NCBI GenBank assembly: GCA_903908165.1
Contig: CAIVQX010000151.1
Coordinates: forward strand, 1 to 62,225
DNA: 62,225 nt
Origin: an uncultured Methylococcaceae bacterium
GTDB lineage: Bacteria > Pseudomonadota > Gammaproteobacteria > Methylococcales > Methylomonadaceae
Direction of reading: 5' to 3'
Under the pieces are notes generated by a model, which saw only the letters and a program-made list of their open reading frames with translations, was not told the origin of the DNA and ran no database searches. The translations under genes were made by a program, and so were the position numbers. This document shows positions 44,750 through 54,507 of this stretch, one piece after another; within the stretch, counting starts at the first letter, position 1; each line of letters starts with the position of its first letter.

Positions 44750-46447
44750 TTAGTCAAGATTGTCCGTTACGGCACCTAACGAAGCTGAACTTACTAATTT
44801 TGCATATTTTGCTAACACGCCACGGGTGTAGCGTGGTGCGGGCTGTGTCCATGCATCAAGGCGGTGAGCAATTTCATGTTCATCGATAACCAGGCTCAAT
44901 TCATTATTTTCAGCGTCGATGATAATAGTATCACCATTCTCAATGATTGCTAATGGACCACCAACAAAAGCTTCTGGGGTAATGTGGCCAACAACAAAAC
45001 CATGTGTACCGCCGGAAAAGCGACCATCTGTAATTAGTGCGACTTCTTTACCCAAGCCTTTACCCATAATGGCAGAAGTCGGGGAGAGCATTTCACGCAT
45101 GCCTGGTCCGCCTTTGGGGCCTTCATAGCGGATAACAATCACATCACCCTTAACAATATCTCCATTTAAAATGCTTTGTAATGCTTGCTCTTCAGCATCG
45201 AATACTTTGGCTGTGCCGACAAATCGTAAACCTTCTTTACCGGTGATTTTTGCAACTGCACCAGCAGGTGCTAAATTGCCGTATAAGACTACTAAATGAC
45301 TGTCTTTTTTAATAGGGTTATCCAAGGAATGGATCATGTCTTGTCCTTCCGGATAGGGTTTTACGTCGGCTAAGTTTTCAGCCAAGGTTTTTCCAGTTAC
45401 TGTTAAGCAATTACCATGTAATAACCCTTTATCTAGTAATATTTTCATCAGTGGTTGGATGCCGCCAATCTCAATTAGCTCAGCCATTTGGTAGCGACCG
45501 CTCGGTTTAAGGTCGGCAACAAGAGGAACATGTTTGCCTATGCGAGTGAAATCATCCAATTTGATGTCAACTTTAGCAGCATTTGCCATAGCCAAAATAT
45601 GCAACACAGCATTGGTTGAGCCTCCAAGCGCAATCACTATGGTAATGGCATTTTCAAAAGCCGCTTTGGTCATGATATCACTGGGTTTTATATCTTGTTT
45701 AAGCAATTCTAATACGGCTGCGCCAGCGCGTTCGCAATCTAATCTTTTATCGTTTGAAATGGCGGCTTGGGCAGAGCTGTTGGGTAAACTCATACCCAGT
45801 GCTTCAATTGCAGATGCCATAGTATTAGCGGTGTACATGCCACCGCAGGAGCCTGCTCCTGGAATAGCTTTAGCTTCAATCTCGGCAAGTTCGGCATCAT
45901 CAATTTGGTTGTTGGCTCTGGCACCCACAGCTTCAAAAACAGACACAACGTCAAGTTTTTTATCTTTATGACAGCCTGGCATAATAGTGCCTCCATAAAC
46001 AAAAACGCTGGGGCGATTTAATCGTGATAAAGCAATCATGCAGCCAGGCATGTTTTTATCACAGCCGCCGATGGCAACAATGCCATCGAAGCCTTGGCAG
46101 CCAACGACTGTCTCAATTGAATCGGCAATCACTTCACGAGATACTAAGGAATATTTCATCCCCTCAGTGCCCATTGAAATTCCATCAGATATGGTAATGG
46201 TATTAAAAATTACAGCTTTACCATTTGCGTTATCAACTCCTGTAGCCGCTGAATCAGCTAGTTTATTGATATGCATATTGCAGGGGGTGACCATACTCCA
46301 AGTAGAAGCAATTCCTATTTGTGGTTTTTTAAAATCTTCGTTTTTAAAACCAACAGCATGCAACATGGCTCGGCTGGGTGCACGTTCCATACCGTCAACA
46401 ACTAAAGAAGAAAAGTGTCGTGTGTTGTGGTCATCTGAATGAGCCAT
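44750..46447 (-). CDS. ilvD: Dihydroxy-acid dehydratase IlvD
   Basis: Fe-S enzyme dehydrating 2,3-dihydroxy acids in valine and isoleucine synthesis. Conserved cysteines are in [23 protein letters not shown] and [15 protein letters not shown]-terminal marks are [18 protein letters not shown] and [16 protein letters not shown]. Its 565 residues correspond to the shorter IlvD form. It is flanked by arginine genes and the SH3 protein, all leftward. Confidence 0.96.
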   Translation of the reverse strand: MAHSDDHNTRHFSSLVVDGMERAPSRAMLHAVGFKNEDFKKPQIGIASTWSMVTPCNMHINKLADSAATGVDNANGKAVIFNTITISDGISMGTEGMKYSLVSREVIADSIETVVGCQGFDGIVAIGGCDKNMPGCMIALSRLNRPSVFVYGGTIMPGCHKDKKLDVVSVFEAVGARANNQIDDAELAEIEAKAIPGAGSCGGMYTANTMASAIEALGMSLPNSSAQAAISNDKRLDCERAGAAVLELLKQDIKPSDIMTKAAFENAITIVIALGGSTNAVLHILAMANAAKVDIKLDDFTRIGKHVPLVADLKPSGRYQMAELIEIGGIQPLMKILLDKGLLHGNCLTVTGKTLAENLADVKPYPEGQDMIHSLDNPIKKDSHLVVLYGNLAPAGAVAKITGKEGLRFVGTAKVFDAEEQALQSILNGDIVKGDVIVIRYEGPKGGPGMREMLSPTSAIMGKGLGKEVALITDGRFSGGTHGFVVGHITPEAFVGGPLAIIENGDTIIIDAENNELSLVIDEHEIAHRLDAWTQPAPRYTRGVLAKYAKLVSSASLGAVTDNLD

Positions 46448-46538
46448 GTCATTAATTCCTGGGATATAAGTAAAGAATGGATTGTAATGCTTATTGAATC
46501 TAACTTTTAAATTTATGTCTTATAGTAGGCCTATGTCT

Positions 46539-47207
46539 TCAAAAAGAATTCCAGCTATTTTTCCGTCTCCAGCCAAGTTTAGGGAGGATAAATCCTAAAA
46601 GAACACCAATTAGCGATAAAATGCCACCGTATAAGAACCAGTCTTGGCTCGCTGTATCTTTAAGAGCTTGATTTTCTAATTTAAATTGTTGTAATTCACG
46701 TTCAACATTAACTACACGTTCTTGCAATTCGTCACGTTCATTTCTTAGTTGGAATGAATTAGCAGCGGTTTTCTTAAGATCTTCAAGCTCTCTCGACAGT
46801 TGATCACGTTCGGTTGCTAACGATTTTTCTAGAGATGATCCTGGGGTGAGCTTATCTTTTAGCGTATTAATTTCTGTAGTTAGTCTGGTATTATTAGATT
46901 GTAATTGCTCTATGGTTTTACTTGCAGTGTCCTTTGGGTCAATAACAGGCGCTTGTTTTGTAGTAAAGCGTAATTTAATATGACCTTCAGTGCCATCTAA
47001 AAGACGTACTTTGATAAAATCAAACTTACTCTCATTTTCAATCACCATGAGGGGCGTTCCAATCGGTAATAGTTTTAAAGCTTTACCGTGAATGCTGGGG
47101 GAGCCTCTTAAAGTTAAATTAACATCATCTGCAACATAAATAGTCTCTGCTTCAGAAAAATCTATATTAAGTAGTAAAATAAGAAAAACACTGAGTAATT
47201 TTTTCAC
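46539..47207 (-). CDS. TIGR04211/YgiM-like SH3-domain membrane protein
   Basis: A signal peptide (about 1-20, ending SEA) is followed by a bacterial SH3 domain (about 22-85: YVADDVNLTLRGSPSIHGKAL, IKVRLLDGTEGHIKLRF). A coiled coil spans about 96-185. A C-terminal helix (192-211, GGILSLIGVLLGFILPKLGW) ends in basic residues. This is the architecture of E. coli YgiM, an envelope protein of unknown function. It lies between argF and ilvD on the same strand. Confidence 0.87.
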   Translation of the reverse strand: MKKLLSVFLILLLNIDFSEAETIYVADDVNLTLRGSPSIHGKALKLLPIGTPLMVIENESKFDFIKVRLLDGTEGHIKLRFTTKQAPVIDPKDTASKTIEQLQSNNTRLTTEINTLKDKLTPGSSLEKSLATERDQLSRELEDLKKTAANSFQLRNERDELQERVVNVERELQQFKLENQALKDTASQDWFLYGGILSLIGVLLGFILPKLGWRRKNSWNSF

Positions 47208-47243
47208 AATTATCTTCTATAAGTAGTGGTCAGTTGAATTTAT

Positions 47244-48152
47244 TTAAGGTGTTTTTTCACAAAGTAAAAATTCTAAAAGTGCTTTTTGTGCATGGAGGCG
47301 ATTCTCTGCTTCAGCGAAAACGACGCTCTGCGGCCCGTCTATCACTTTAGCAGTCACTTCTTCACCTCTATGGGCTGGTAGGCAGTGCATAAATAGTGCG
47401 TCATTTTTTGCTGCATGCATAATATTTTCGTTAATTTGGTAGTCCATAAAAGCAATTTCTCGCAGCTTTTGCTCTTCTTCTTGACCCATACTCGCCCAGA
47501 CATCGGTAACACAGAGATCACTGTTGTTGGCGGCTTCTAATGCACTATTAAAAAATTTGACGTGTTTGCCAGCCGCCTTAACAAACTCGGGGAGTGGTTG
47601 ATACCCTTTAGGGCAAGCAATGTGTAAAGTAAAGTCAAGTAGCATCGCAGCATGGATGTATGAATGGCACATGTTGTTACCATCACCTATCCAGGTTACG
47701 ATTTTTCCTTTGATATCACCTCGATATTCAAAATAAGTTTGCATGTCAGCAAGTAACTGACATGGGTGTTGTTGATCGGTTAAGCCATTAATGACAGGTA
47801 CGCTGGAGTAATTTGCAAATGTAGTAACAGTTTCATGTTTGTCTGTTCTTAACATGATGCAGTCAACCATACTGGATATTACTTTAGCACTGTCATGTAG
47901 GGGTTCACCTCTACCTAGCTGAGTATCTCTGGGCGATAAAAATAGCGCGTTACCGCCAAAATGAACCATACCAGTTTCGAAGGAAATACGCGTACGTGTC
48001 GATGACTTTTCAAAAATCATGGCTAAAACCTGACCTTTTAAAGGCTGGTAATCTCTAGCCCGATTGTTTTTGAGCGTTATGGCTCTGTAGATTATATGGC
48101 GAAATTCGTCGCTGGATAAATCAAGGAGGCTTGTGAAATGTCTTAGATTCAT
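47244..48152 (-). CDS. argF: Ornithine carbamoyltransferase ArgF
   Basis: Makes citrulline from ornithine and carbamoyl phosphate. The carbamoyl-phosphate loop is [13 protein letters not shown] (about 48-60). [11 protein letters not shown] and the C-terminal [14 protein letters not shown] are diagnostic; the latter carries the ornithine-site Cys. Its 302 residues are standard. It starts 12 bases after argD, giving an argD-argF pair. Confidence 0.96.
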   Translation of the reverse strand: MNLRHFTSLLDLSSDEFRHIIYRAITLKNNRARDYQPLKGQVLAMIFEKSSTRTRISFETGMVHFGGNALFLSPRDTQLGRGEPLHDSAKVISSMVDCIMLRTDKHETVTTFANYSSVPVINGLTDQQHPCQLLADMQTYFEYRGDIKGKIVTWIGDGNNMCHSYIHAAMLLDFTLHIACPKGYQPLPEFVKAAGKHVKFFNSALEAANNSDLCVTDVWASMGQEEEQKLREIAFMDYQINENIMHAAKNDALFMHCLPAHRGEEVTAKVIDGPQSVVFAEAENRLHAQKALLEFLLCEKTP

Positions 48153-48164
48153 TTTTGATGTTAT

Positions 48165-49346
48165 TTAAGCAGTTTGTTCTGTGTAATTATTAATAATGCC
48201 GGACAATGTTTCTACCAGCAGCTCGATCTGCTGGTCATCTATAATTAATGGCGGTAATAATCGAATAGTCGTTTCATTGGTTACATTAATTAGTAAGTGC
48301 TGTTGTAATGCTAATTTAATTAATTCAGCACAGGGACTGTCAAGTTCGATACCTATCATTAAGCCTTTATTACGTATATCAACAACATGATTGTTGTTTT
48401 TGAGGTGTTCGCCAAGGCCTAAGCGGATAAGCTCACCTTTTTGTGTGGCTGATTTAATCAGGTTTTGCTCGTCAAGTGTTGCTAATACAGCTAAGGCTGC
48501 ACTACAAGCTAAAGGGTTGCCGCCAAAAGTGGATCCGTGTGAACCTGAGGAGAGTAATTCTGCAGCTTTGCCTCGAGCAAGGCATGCGCCAATGGGGACA
48601 CCATTGCCTAATGCTTTAGCTAAGGTGCATACATCAGGGATAATATCGTTATGTTGAAAAGCAAGGAATTTGCCGGTCCTCCCAATGCCTGTCTGGATTT
48701 CATCGAGCATTAATAGCAGATCAAATTGGTCACAAAGCTTACGCAAGTCGTTGATATAAAGAGGTGCAGGTATATTGATACCGCCTTCACCTTGAATGGG
48801 TTCAACTAAAATTGCGACTATATTTTTATTTTGTGCCAACGCAATTTCAACCGCTTTTATGTTGTTGTAAGGAACCCTCACAAAGCCTTCAACAAGCGGG
48901 GTAAAACCATATTGTACTTTACTATTCCCAGTAGCAGATAAAGTTGCTAAAGTGCGTCCATGGAAACTTTTTTCCATGACAATAATTGCCGGATTTTCTA
49001 TACCTTTTTCGTGACCGTACTTACGAGCAAGCTTGATAGCAGCCTCATTAGCTTCCGCACCTGAATTGCAAAAAAAGACATTATCCATGCCGCTTTTCTC
49101 AGTTAGTTTGTCAGCTAAAAGCTCTTGGCCAGGGATGCCGTAGAGATTAGAAGTGTGTATGAGTTTTTTACTTTGCTCACAGATAGCATGCTGGATAGCA
49201 GGATGAGCATGCCCTAGGTTACATACAGCTATACCGGAAAGTGCATCTAAGTAACGATTGTTTTTTTCGTCAAACAACCATGCGCCTTCTCCTCGATCAA
49301 AAGTGATGGGTAATCGATTGTATGTTGGCATGATATGGCTGGTCAT
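48165..49346 (-). CDS. argD: Acetylornithine aminotransferase ArgD
   Basis: PLP enzyme converting N-acetylglutamate semialdehyde to N-acetylornithine, and often active in lysine synthesis too. NSGAEANEAAIKLARKYG, the MLDEIQTGIGRTGK segment (PLP ring Asp) and LAKALGNGVPIGACLA (Schiff-base Lys) are present. Its 393 residues are normal. The ATG at 49346 or one five codons in (49331) could be the start. It is first in the leftward arginine block and divergent from grxD. Confidence 0.95.
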   Translation of the reverse strand: MTSHIMPTYNRLPITFDRGEGAWLFDEKNNRYLDALSGIAVCNLGHAHPAIQHAICEQSKKLIHTSNLYGIPGQELLADKLTEKSGMDNVFFCNSGAEANEAAIKLARKYGHEKGIENPAIIVMEKSFHGRTLATLSATGNSKVQYGFTPLVEGFVRVPYNNIKAVEIALAQNKNIVAILVEPIQGEGGINIPAPLYINDLRKLCDQFDLLLMLDEIQTGIGRTGKFLAFQHNDIIPDVCTLAKALGNGVPIGACLARGKAAELLSSGSHGSTFGGNPLACSAALAVLATLDEQNLIKSATQKGELIRLGLGEHLKNNNHVVDIRNKGLMIGIELDSPCAELIKLALQQHLLINVTNETTIRLLPPLIIDDQQIELLVETLSGIINNYTEQTA

Positions 49347-49516
49347 TCTAGCTGCCTGTAAATTAAAGTACTGGTGGCGATCTGCTACTCAGTAAAAAAT
49401 TTTCAATTATAGGTATCAAATTGCTCACAGGCAAGTGCTGGATTTAAAGATTTCCTTTTTTAAATCACATAAAGTTGATAGAATCAAAGATATTTTTATT
49501 AAATTGAGTGACTACT

Positions 49517-49837
49517 ATGAGTGTTGTAGAAAGAATTAAAGATCAACTGTTCAGTAATCCGGTCGTTTTATATATGAAAGGATCACCAGATTTTCCACAA
49601 TGTGGTTTTTCGGGGCAAACAGTACAGATATTAAATGCTTGCCAGGCCAAATTTACCTATGTGAATATATTTGAAGATCCAGAATTGCGTGAAGCCCTTA
49701 AGGAGTATTCAAATTGGCCTACCTATCCACAACTTTATATTAATGGTGAATTAGTTGGAGGTTGTGACATCGTTATTGATTTGTATAAAAAAGGTGAGTT
49801 GGTTGTCATGTTAGAAGCAGTTGGCGGCGTTGAGTAA
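49517..49837 (+). CDS. grxD: Monothiol (CGFS) glutaredoxin GrxD
   Basis: A 106-residue class II glutaredoxin that carries Fe-S clusters, usually with BolA proteins (bolA lies at 40728). The active site is PQCGFS with Cys at about 29. The glutathione-binding KGSPDFP, WPTYPQLYINGELVGGCDI and the terminal helix are all present. I choose the ATG at 49517, nine bases inside a GTG-started frame, because it gives the family N-terminus MSVVERIKDQL. Confidence 0.94.
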   Translation: MSVVERIKDQLFSNPVVLYMKGSPDFPQCGFSGQTVQILNACQAKFTYVNIFEDPELREALKEYSNWPTYPQLYINGELVGGCDIVIDLYKKGELVVMLEAVGGVE

Positions 49838-49849
49838 TAGATCAAACTG

Positions 49850-49917
49850 TACGGCTGGCATTGATTATTGCAGATTTACGATAAGTTGATTTTGTTTTTA
49901 GATCTAAACCAGCCGTA
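49850..49917. terminator. Long inverted repeat between convergent grxD and rnt
   Basis: Perfect nine-base GC-containing arms TACGGCTGG (49850-49858) and CCAGCCGTA (49909-49917) are separated by 50 bases. The element occupies nearly the whole gap between the two genes. The wide loop is unusual for a terminator; a large fold or a small excision scar are alternatives. Confidence 0.45.
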
Positions 49918-49926
49918 TCTTTAAAT

Positions 49927-50556
49927 TTAAGATTGAACATCAATTGATTCAAGTCGATTCCAGCGATTAACGATTAAGCAAAATAATTCCGCTGTTTTTT
50001 CGGCGTCATATAGAGCCGAATGCGCTTTCTCATTATCCCAGTCCAAACCTGCAGCTTGAGCAATTTTAGCCAATACGGTTTGTTTATAAGCCAATCCACC
50101 TAGAGTTGCTGTATCGAAGGTACTGAAAGGATGAAATGGACTGCGTTTAATTTGTGTGCGTTGAATGGCTGCATTTAGGAATGCGATGTCAAATGCAGGA
50201 TTATGGCCTACCAAGATCGCCCGTTTACAATCGTTACGTTTTACTGCTTGTTTGATAGGTTTAAATAACATATTTAATGCATCTTTTTCGTCAATTGCCA
50301 TACGAAACGGATGATAAGGATCTATGCCATTAAATTTGAGAGCAGCAGGGTCAAGTTCAGCGTTTTTAAACGGAATAACATGTGTTGAATAGCGCTCGGT
50401 AATTGCTAACTCATTGTTGTTAGTTAGCTCAATAATTACAGCAGCAATTTCCAGTAATGCATTTTTTTTCGAATTAAATCCGGCCGTTTCAATGTCCACA
50501 ATTACGGGAAGGTAGCCTCTAAAGCGTTGTGCTAAAGGAATCACAGGTGTGTCCAT
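49927..50556 (-). CDS. rnt: Ribonuclease T
   Basis: DEDDh 3'-5' exoribonuclease that trims tRNA and other small RNA ends. Acidic motifs are VIVDIETAGFN (I), VGHNPAFDIAFLNA (II) and HSALYDAEKTAEL (III with catalytic His). The N-terminal LAQRFRGYLPVIVD and the RSPFHPFSTFDTATLGGLA segment are RNase T specific. Its 209 residues are normal. It lies about 76 bases after pyrC on the same strand. Confidence 0.95.
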   Translation of the reverse strand: MDTPVIPLAQRFRGYLPVIVDIETAGFNSKKNALLEIAAVIIELTNNNELAITERYSTHVIPFKNAELDPAALKFNGIDPYHPFRMAIDEKDALNMLFKPIKQAVKRNDCKRAILVGHNPAFDIAFLNAAIQRTQIKRSPFHPFSTFDTATLGGLAYKQTVLAKIAQAAGLDWDNEKAHSALYDAEKTAELFCLIVNRWNRLESIDVQS

Positions 50557-50632
50557 TGAGTTTGATTTTTCGAAGGTATTAAAAGTTGATTATCTTACGC
50601 CAAGTTGGCCCTAGATAGGAAAAAATTAGGCT

Positions 50633-51664
50633 CTACTGCATTTTCCAGCTTAATTCTTCTCCAGCTTTGATTGGAGTAATAGTATTATCGTTTTTTCCGA
50701 AAGTTAAGGGGATCCGCCAAGTGATTTTTTCTAATGTCACTGTGCCAGAGTTTCTGGGTAATCGGTAGAAATCGGCCCCGTAAAAACTAGCAAAGCCTTC
50801 CAGTTTATTTAATGAACCTGCTTGCTCAAATACTTCAGCATAAAGCTCTAATGCTGTATAAGCGCTGTAACAGCCCGCGCAACCGCAACTGGTTTCTTTT
50901 AATGAAGTAATGTGCGGAGCGCTATCGGTACCTAAAAAGAACTTTGGATTACCACTGGTAGCTGCTTGGACTAATGCAAGTCGATGTTTTTCCCGTTTGA
51001 TGATTGGTAAACAGTAGTAATGCGGACGAATACCGCCTGATAATAACGCATTACGATTATACAATAGATGTTGAGGGGTTATGGTTGCTGCAATATTATC
51101 TCCAGATGCGTAAACAAATTGCACGGCTTCATTGGTGGTAACATGTTCAAGCACAATACGTAAATTGGGGAAATTTCTGGCAATATCAGTTAAAATAGTG
51201 TCAATAAAAACACGTTCGCGGTCAAAAATATCACAGTCTATATCGGTTGTTTCACCATGAATCAGTAATGGAATATCAAACTTCTCAAGTTCTGCCAGCA
51301 ATGGGTAAATAGCAGATATATTAGCGATACCAGAATCTGAATTTGTCGTTGCGCCGGCTGGATATAATTTAAATGCATAGATCTGATCAGATTCAGCGGC
51401 TTTTTTTATTTCTGAAATCTTGGTGGTTGCTGTTAGATACAAGGTCATCAATGGAATAAAATCAATGCCAGCAGGAACAGCTTGTAAGATCTCTTTTCGA
51501 TAGGTTAATGCTTGCTCTACTGTTGTCACTGGTGGCTTAAGATTTGGCATTATAATGGCCCGAGCAAATTGCCTTGCGGTATGCGGCAATACTGTTTTTA
51601 AAACAGCGCCATTGCGAACATGAATATGCCAGTCATCGGGGCGGGTAATGGTTAAAGTTTTCAT
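50633..51664 (-). CDS. pyrC: Dihydroorotase PyrC (class II)
   Basis: Third step of pyrimidine synthesis, cyclising carbamoyl aspartate. Binuclear zinc ligands include HIH in DDWHIHVRNG (13 and 15), the carboxylated Lys in AFKLYPAGATTNSDSG, LIHGE, LEHVTT and the catalytic Asp in LGTDSAPH. Its 343 residues are typical of the E. coli type. In proteobacteria rnt often lies directly next to pyrC, as here. Confidence 0.96.
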   Translation of the reverse strand: MKTLTITRPDDWHIHVRNGAVLKTVLPHTARQFARAIIMPNLKPPVTTVEQALTYRKEILQAVPAGIDFIPLMTLYLTATTKISEIKKAAESDQIYAFKLYPAGATTNSDSGIANISAIYPLLAELEKFDIPLLIHGETTDIDCDIFDRERVFIDTILTDIARNFPNLRIVLEHVTTNEAVQFVYASGDNIAATITPQHLLYNRNALLSGGIRPHYYCLPIIKREKHRLALVQAATSGNPKFFLGTDSAPHITSLKETSCGCAGCYSAYTALELYAEVFEQAGSLNKLEGFASFYGADFYRLPRNSGTVTLEKITWRIPLTFGKNDNTITPIKAGEELSWKMQ

Positions 51665-51774
51665 TAGTGGCAGTGTGTCTGTAAAATAGACGGTTATTCT
51701 ATAGTAAGTACTTGGAAAAACTAAATTCAGTCCTTATAGTAGTTATTATTTTTTTATTACCACCGGAGTGGTTA

Positions 51775-52047
51775 ATGCCAATATACGAATATCAATGTCA
51801 ATCTTGTGGTCATGAGCATGAGGCTTTACAGAAATTAGGCGCCGATCCAATTGTTATATGTCCTGCTTGTACAAAACCGGAGCTTATGAAAAAAATTTCT
51901 GCTGCTGGGTTTAGATTAAAAGGCAGCGGTTGGTACGAAACTGATTTTAAAAGTGGCACCAAAAAGAATGTCGTTGGCGAGGCTTCTTCAACACCGAGCA
52001 CACCTAAAGCCAGTAGTTGCCCAGCAGGTGGCTGTAAAGGCGATTAG
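51775..52047 (+). CDS. FmdB-family zinc ribbon protein
   Basis: A 90-residue putative regulatory protein. It starts with the family signature MPIYEYQCQSCGHEHEALQK, and a second CxxC is in VICPACTKPEL, forming a zinc ribbon. The C-terminus is Ser/Thr/Pro-rich and ends with a Cys-containing CPAGGCKGD. I start at the ATG 51775, where GGAG lies upstream, which removes 21 residues of a longer frame. It is found just ahead of aspS, a common arrangement. Function unproven. Confidence 0.87.
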   Translation: MPIYEYQCQSCGHEHEALQKLGADPIVICPACTKPELMKKISAAGFRLKGSGWYETDFKSGTKKNVVGEASSTPSTPKASSCPAGGCKGD

Positions 52048-52133
52048 TATAAAAAGCACTGAGCCACATTAACTTGGTGCTAACTATTTTTATTTCACTC
52101 AATATACAACTTTCAAATCCACAGGGAAAATTT

Positions 52134-53921
52134 ATGCGTACCCACAAGTGCGGAGAATTAAATACACAACAGCTAGGTCAAACCGTTTCAATTTGCGGTT
52201 GGGTTCATAGACGCCGAGATCACGGTGGAGTTATTTTTATAGACCTTAGGGATCGTGCAGGTTTAGTACAGGTTGTTGTCGATCCTGATGTGGAAGATAC
52301 TTTTTCTATAGCTGAACAGGTTCGTAGTGAATACGTATTACAAATTACTGGTATTGTCCGTAATCGCCCAGAAGGTACAGCTAATGCTAATATGTATTCT
52401 GGTGCTATTGAAATACTGGCTAAAGAAATTGTGGTTTTGAATGAGTCTGAAACACCTCCTTTCCCTATAGAAAGTGATATTGAAGTTAATGAAGAATTAC
52501 GTCTGCGCTATCGTTACATTGATTTGCGACGGACTGCGATGCAAGAAAAAATGAAGGTGCGTCGTGACGTGACTAGGGTTTTGAGGAATTTTCTTGATGA
52601 TAATGAATTCTTTGAAATTGAAACGCCTTATCTAACTAAAGCGACGCCAGAAGGCGCTCGAGACTATATCGTGCCAAGTCGTACGCATGAAAATTCATTC
52701 TTTGCCCTTCCACAATCACCACAATTATATAAACAAATGTTGATGATTGCAGGTATGGATAGGTATTATCAAGTCGTGCGTTGTTTTCGAGATGAAGATT
52801 TACGTGCAGACAGGCAGCCAGAATTTACCCAGCTTGATATAGAAACATCTTTCATGGATGAAAATGACATCATGACTGTTATGGAAGAGATGATTCGTCA
52901 ATTATTTGCGAAAGTCATTAATGTCGAATTAGATGCTGAATTTCCACGGATGAGTTATCACGAAGCTGTTTCAAGGTTTGGTGTTGATCGTCCTGACTTG
53001 CGTATTCCATTGGAATTGGTTGACATTGCTGATGAAATGAAATCGGTCGATTTTAAAGTTTTTTCAGCGCCCGCGAATGACCCTAAAGGGCGCGTGGTTG
53101 CAATGCGAGTTCCGAATGCTGGAGATTTAAGTCGTAAAGACATTGATGAGTTAACCAAGTTTGTCAGTATTTATGGAGCCAAAGGTTTGGCATACATAAA
53201 GGTGAATGATCTCAGCGCAGGTTTGGACGGTTTGCAGTCACCTATTGTTAAATTTGCACCTAAAGAAGTTTGGGACAGTGTCTTGGCTAAAACAGGCTCA
53301 CAAACAGGCGATTTAATTTTCTTCGGGGCTGACAAAGCTAGTATCGTTAATGAAGCGATGGGAGCTTTACGAGTCAAATTAGGTCAGGATCTGAATTTAT
53401 TGCAAGGTGAATGGAAGCCAGTTTGGATTGTAGATTTCCCCATGTTTGACTGGGATGAAAAAAGCGGGCGTTTTAATGCGATTCATCATCCTTTTACTGC
53501 GCCTAGTTGTTCAGTTGAAGACTTGGTTGCGAATCCGGCTATTGCATTGTCTCGTGCCTATGATTTGGTGTTAAACGGCACTGAAGTGGGTGGTGGTTCA
53601 ATTCGTATTAATCGAACCGCCATGCAACAAACGGTGTTTGAAATATTAGGCATAGGCGAAGAAGAAGCCAGAGAAAAATTTGGCTTTTTGTTGGATGCTC
53701 TAAAATTTGGCGCGCCGCCACATGGTGGTTTGGCATTTGGTTTGGATCGTTTAGTGATGTTGATGACAGGTTCAAGTTCTATTCGTGATGTAATCGCATT
53801 TCCAAAAACGCAGTCTGCGGCATGCCCATTAGTTAGTGCTCCTGCAGTAGTCACAGATGAGCAATTAAAGGAATTGGGGATTCGCTTAATAAAGCCGGCA
53901 GGAAAAGAGAAGCTTAAGTAA
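52134..53921 (+). CDS. aspS: Aspartyl-tRNA synthetase AspS
   Basis: Class II synthetase charging tRNA-Asp (or Asp and Asn). An OB-fold anticodon domain (about 1-105, MRTHKCGEL ... [21 protein letters not shown]) is followed by the catalytic core with motif 2 [18 protein letters not shown], a bacterial GAD insertion domain (about 290-410) and motif 3 [12 protein letters not shown]. Its 595 residues are standard. I use the ATG at 52134 with AGGGAAA ahead; the longer frame adds 20 residues not seen in the family. Confidence 0.96.
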   Translation: MRTHKCGELNTQQLGQTVSICGWVHRRRDHGGVIFIDLRDRAGLVQVVVDPDVEDTFSIAEQVRSEYVLQITGIVRNRPEGTANANMYSGAIEILAKEIVVLNESETPPFPIESDIEVNEELRLRYRYIDLRRTAMQEKMKVRRDVTRVLRNFLDDNEFFEIETPYLTKATPEGARDYIVPSRTHENSFFALPQSPQLYKQMLMIAGMDRYYQVVRCFRDEDLRADRQPEFTQLDIETSFMDENDIMTVMEEMIRQLFAKVINVELDAEFPRMSYHEAVSRFGVDRPDLRIPLELVDIADEMKSVDFKVFSAPANDPKGRVVAMRVPNAGDLSRKDIDELTKFVSIYGAKGLAYIKVNDLSAGLDGLQSPIVKFAPKEVWDSVLAKTGSQTGDLIFFGADKASIVNEAMGALRVKLGQDLNLLQGEWKPVWIVDFPMFDWDEKSGRFNAIHHPFTAPSCSVEDLVANPAIALSRAYDLVLNGTEVGGGSIRINRTAMQQTVFEILGIGEEEAREKFGFLLDALKFGAPPHGGLAFGLDRLVMLMTGSSSIRDVIAFPKTQSAACPLVSAPAVVTDEQLKELGIRLIKPAGKEKLK

Positions 53922-53947
53922 GTAAGCAAGTTTGTTTAAACTTTAGT

Positions 53948-53977
53948 AAGCTGGGATATGAATACATATGCCAGTTT
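53948..53977 (+). terminator. Hairpin after aspS
   Basis: AAGCTGG-G-ATATG pairs with CATAT-G-CCAGTTT around an AATA loop (53948-53977), with one G-G mismatch and one G-T pair. It is 27 bases past the aspS stop and ends in TTTATT. A plausible but imperfect terminator. Confidence 0.5.
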
Positions 53978-54030
53978 ATTAATCGAAAGATGATTTAAAT
54001 ATAACGGCCAGTAACCTAGTTATAATTATC

Positions 54031-54381
54031 GTGGCAAAAAAGGCCAGTACTGAAAAAATACCTAAGCAACCATCTACAATCCCAAAAAAAATGAGTTCTT
54101 TTTTTGCCTGGGATGAAGATATATTGATACTGAATGTATTAGGTACACCTGCCGCCAAACAAGATGTTATTGGTAAGGTTAAAGGCAATCAACTTAAAAT
54201 CAGTGTTACTGGGACTCCAAAAGCAGGTAAGGCTACAGATCACATGGTGCGTTTTTTAGCCAAAGAATTTGATGTTTCTACTTCTGATATTGTTGTTGTG
54301 TTTGGACGAATGAATGTTAATAAGCAATTGCGTATCAAAGCACCTAAAAAATTGCCCTCTGTTATTGCCCGTTTAGTTTGA
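54031..54381 (+). CDS. DUF167 (YggU-like) family protein
   Basis: A 116-residue basic protein. The DUF167 core runs from about residue 24: FFAWDEDILILNVLGTPAAKQ, then GNQLKISVTGTPKAGKATDHMVRFLAKEF and VFGRMNVNKQLRIK. The first 20 residues are Lys/Pro-rich and may be an extension, because the start is a GTG with no strong ribosome-binding site; an ATG at residue 21 (MSSFF) is a reasonable alternative. Function unknown. It lies between aspS and nadA. Confidence 0.82.
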   Translation: MAKKASTEKIPKQPSTIPKKMSSFFAWDEDILILNVLGTPAAKQDVIGKVKGNQLKISVTGTPKAGKATDHMVRFLAKEFDVSTSDIVVVFGRMNVNKQLRIKAPKKLPSVIARLV

Positions 54382-54507
54382 TAACCGTTATATTGAATTT
54401 GAATGTATATAATAGTTTCAATGTCCGTCTTTAGTCAGTTACTTTTAGTTTTGATAAAAAACAATACGCCTTAGATTTTAATATTTAACGTTTTTAATGG
54501 TAAATAA

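Noticed and set aside
45534..45971. A 145-codon rightward open frame within ilvD
   Set aside because: Antisense to conserved dehydratase blocks and of shadow composition; no start signal.
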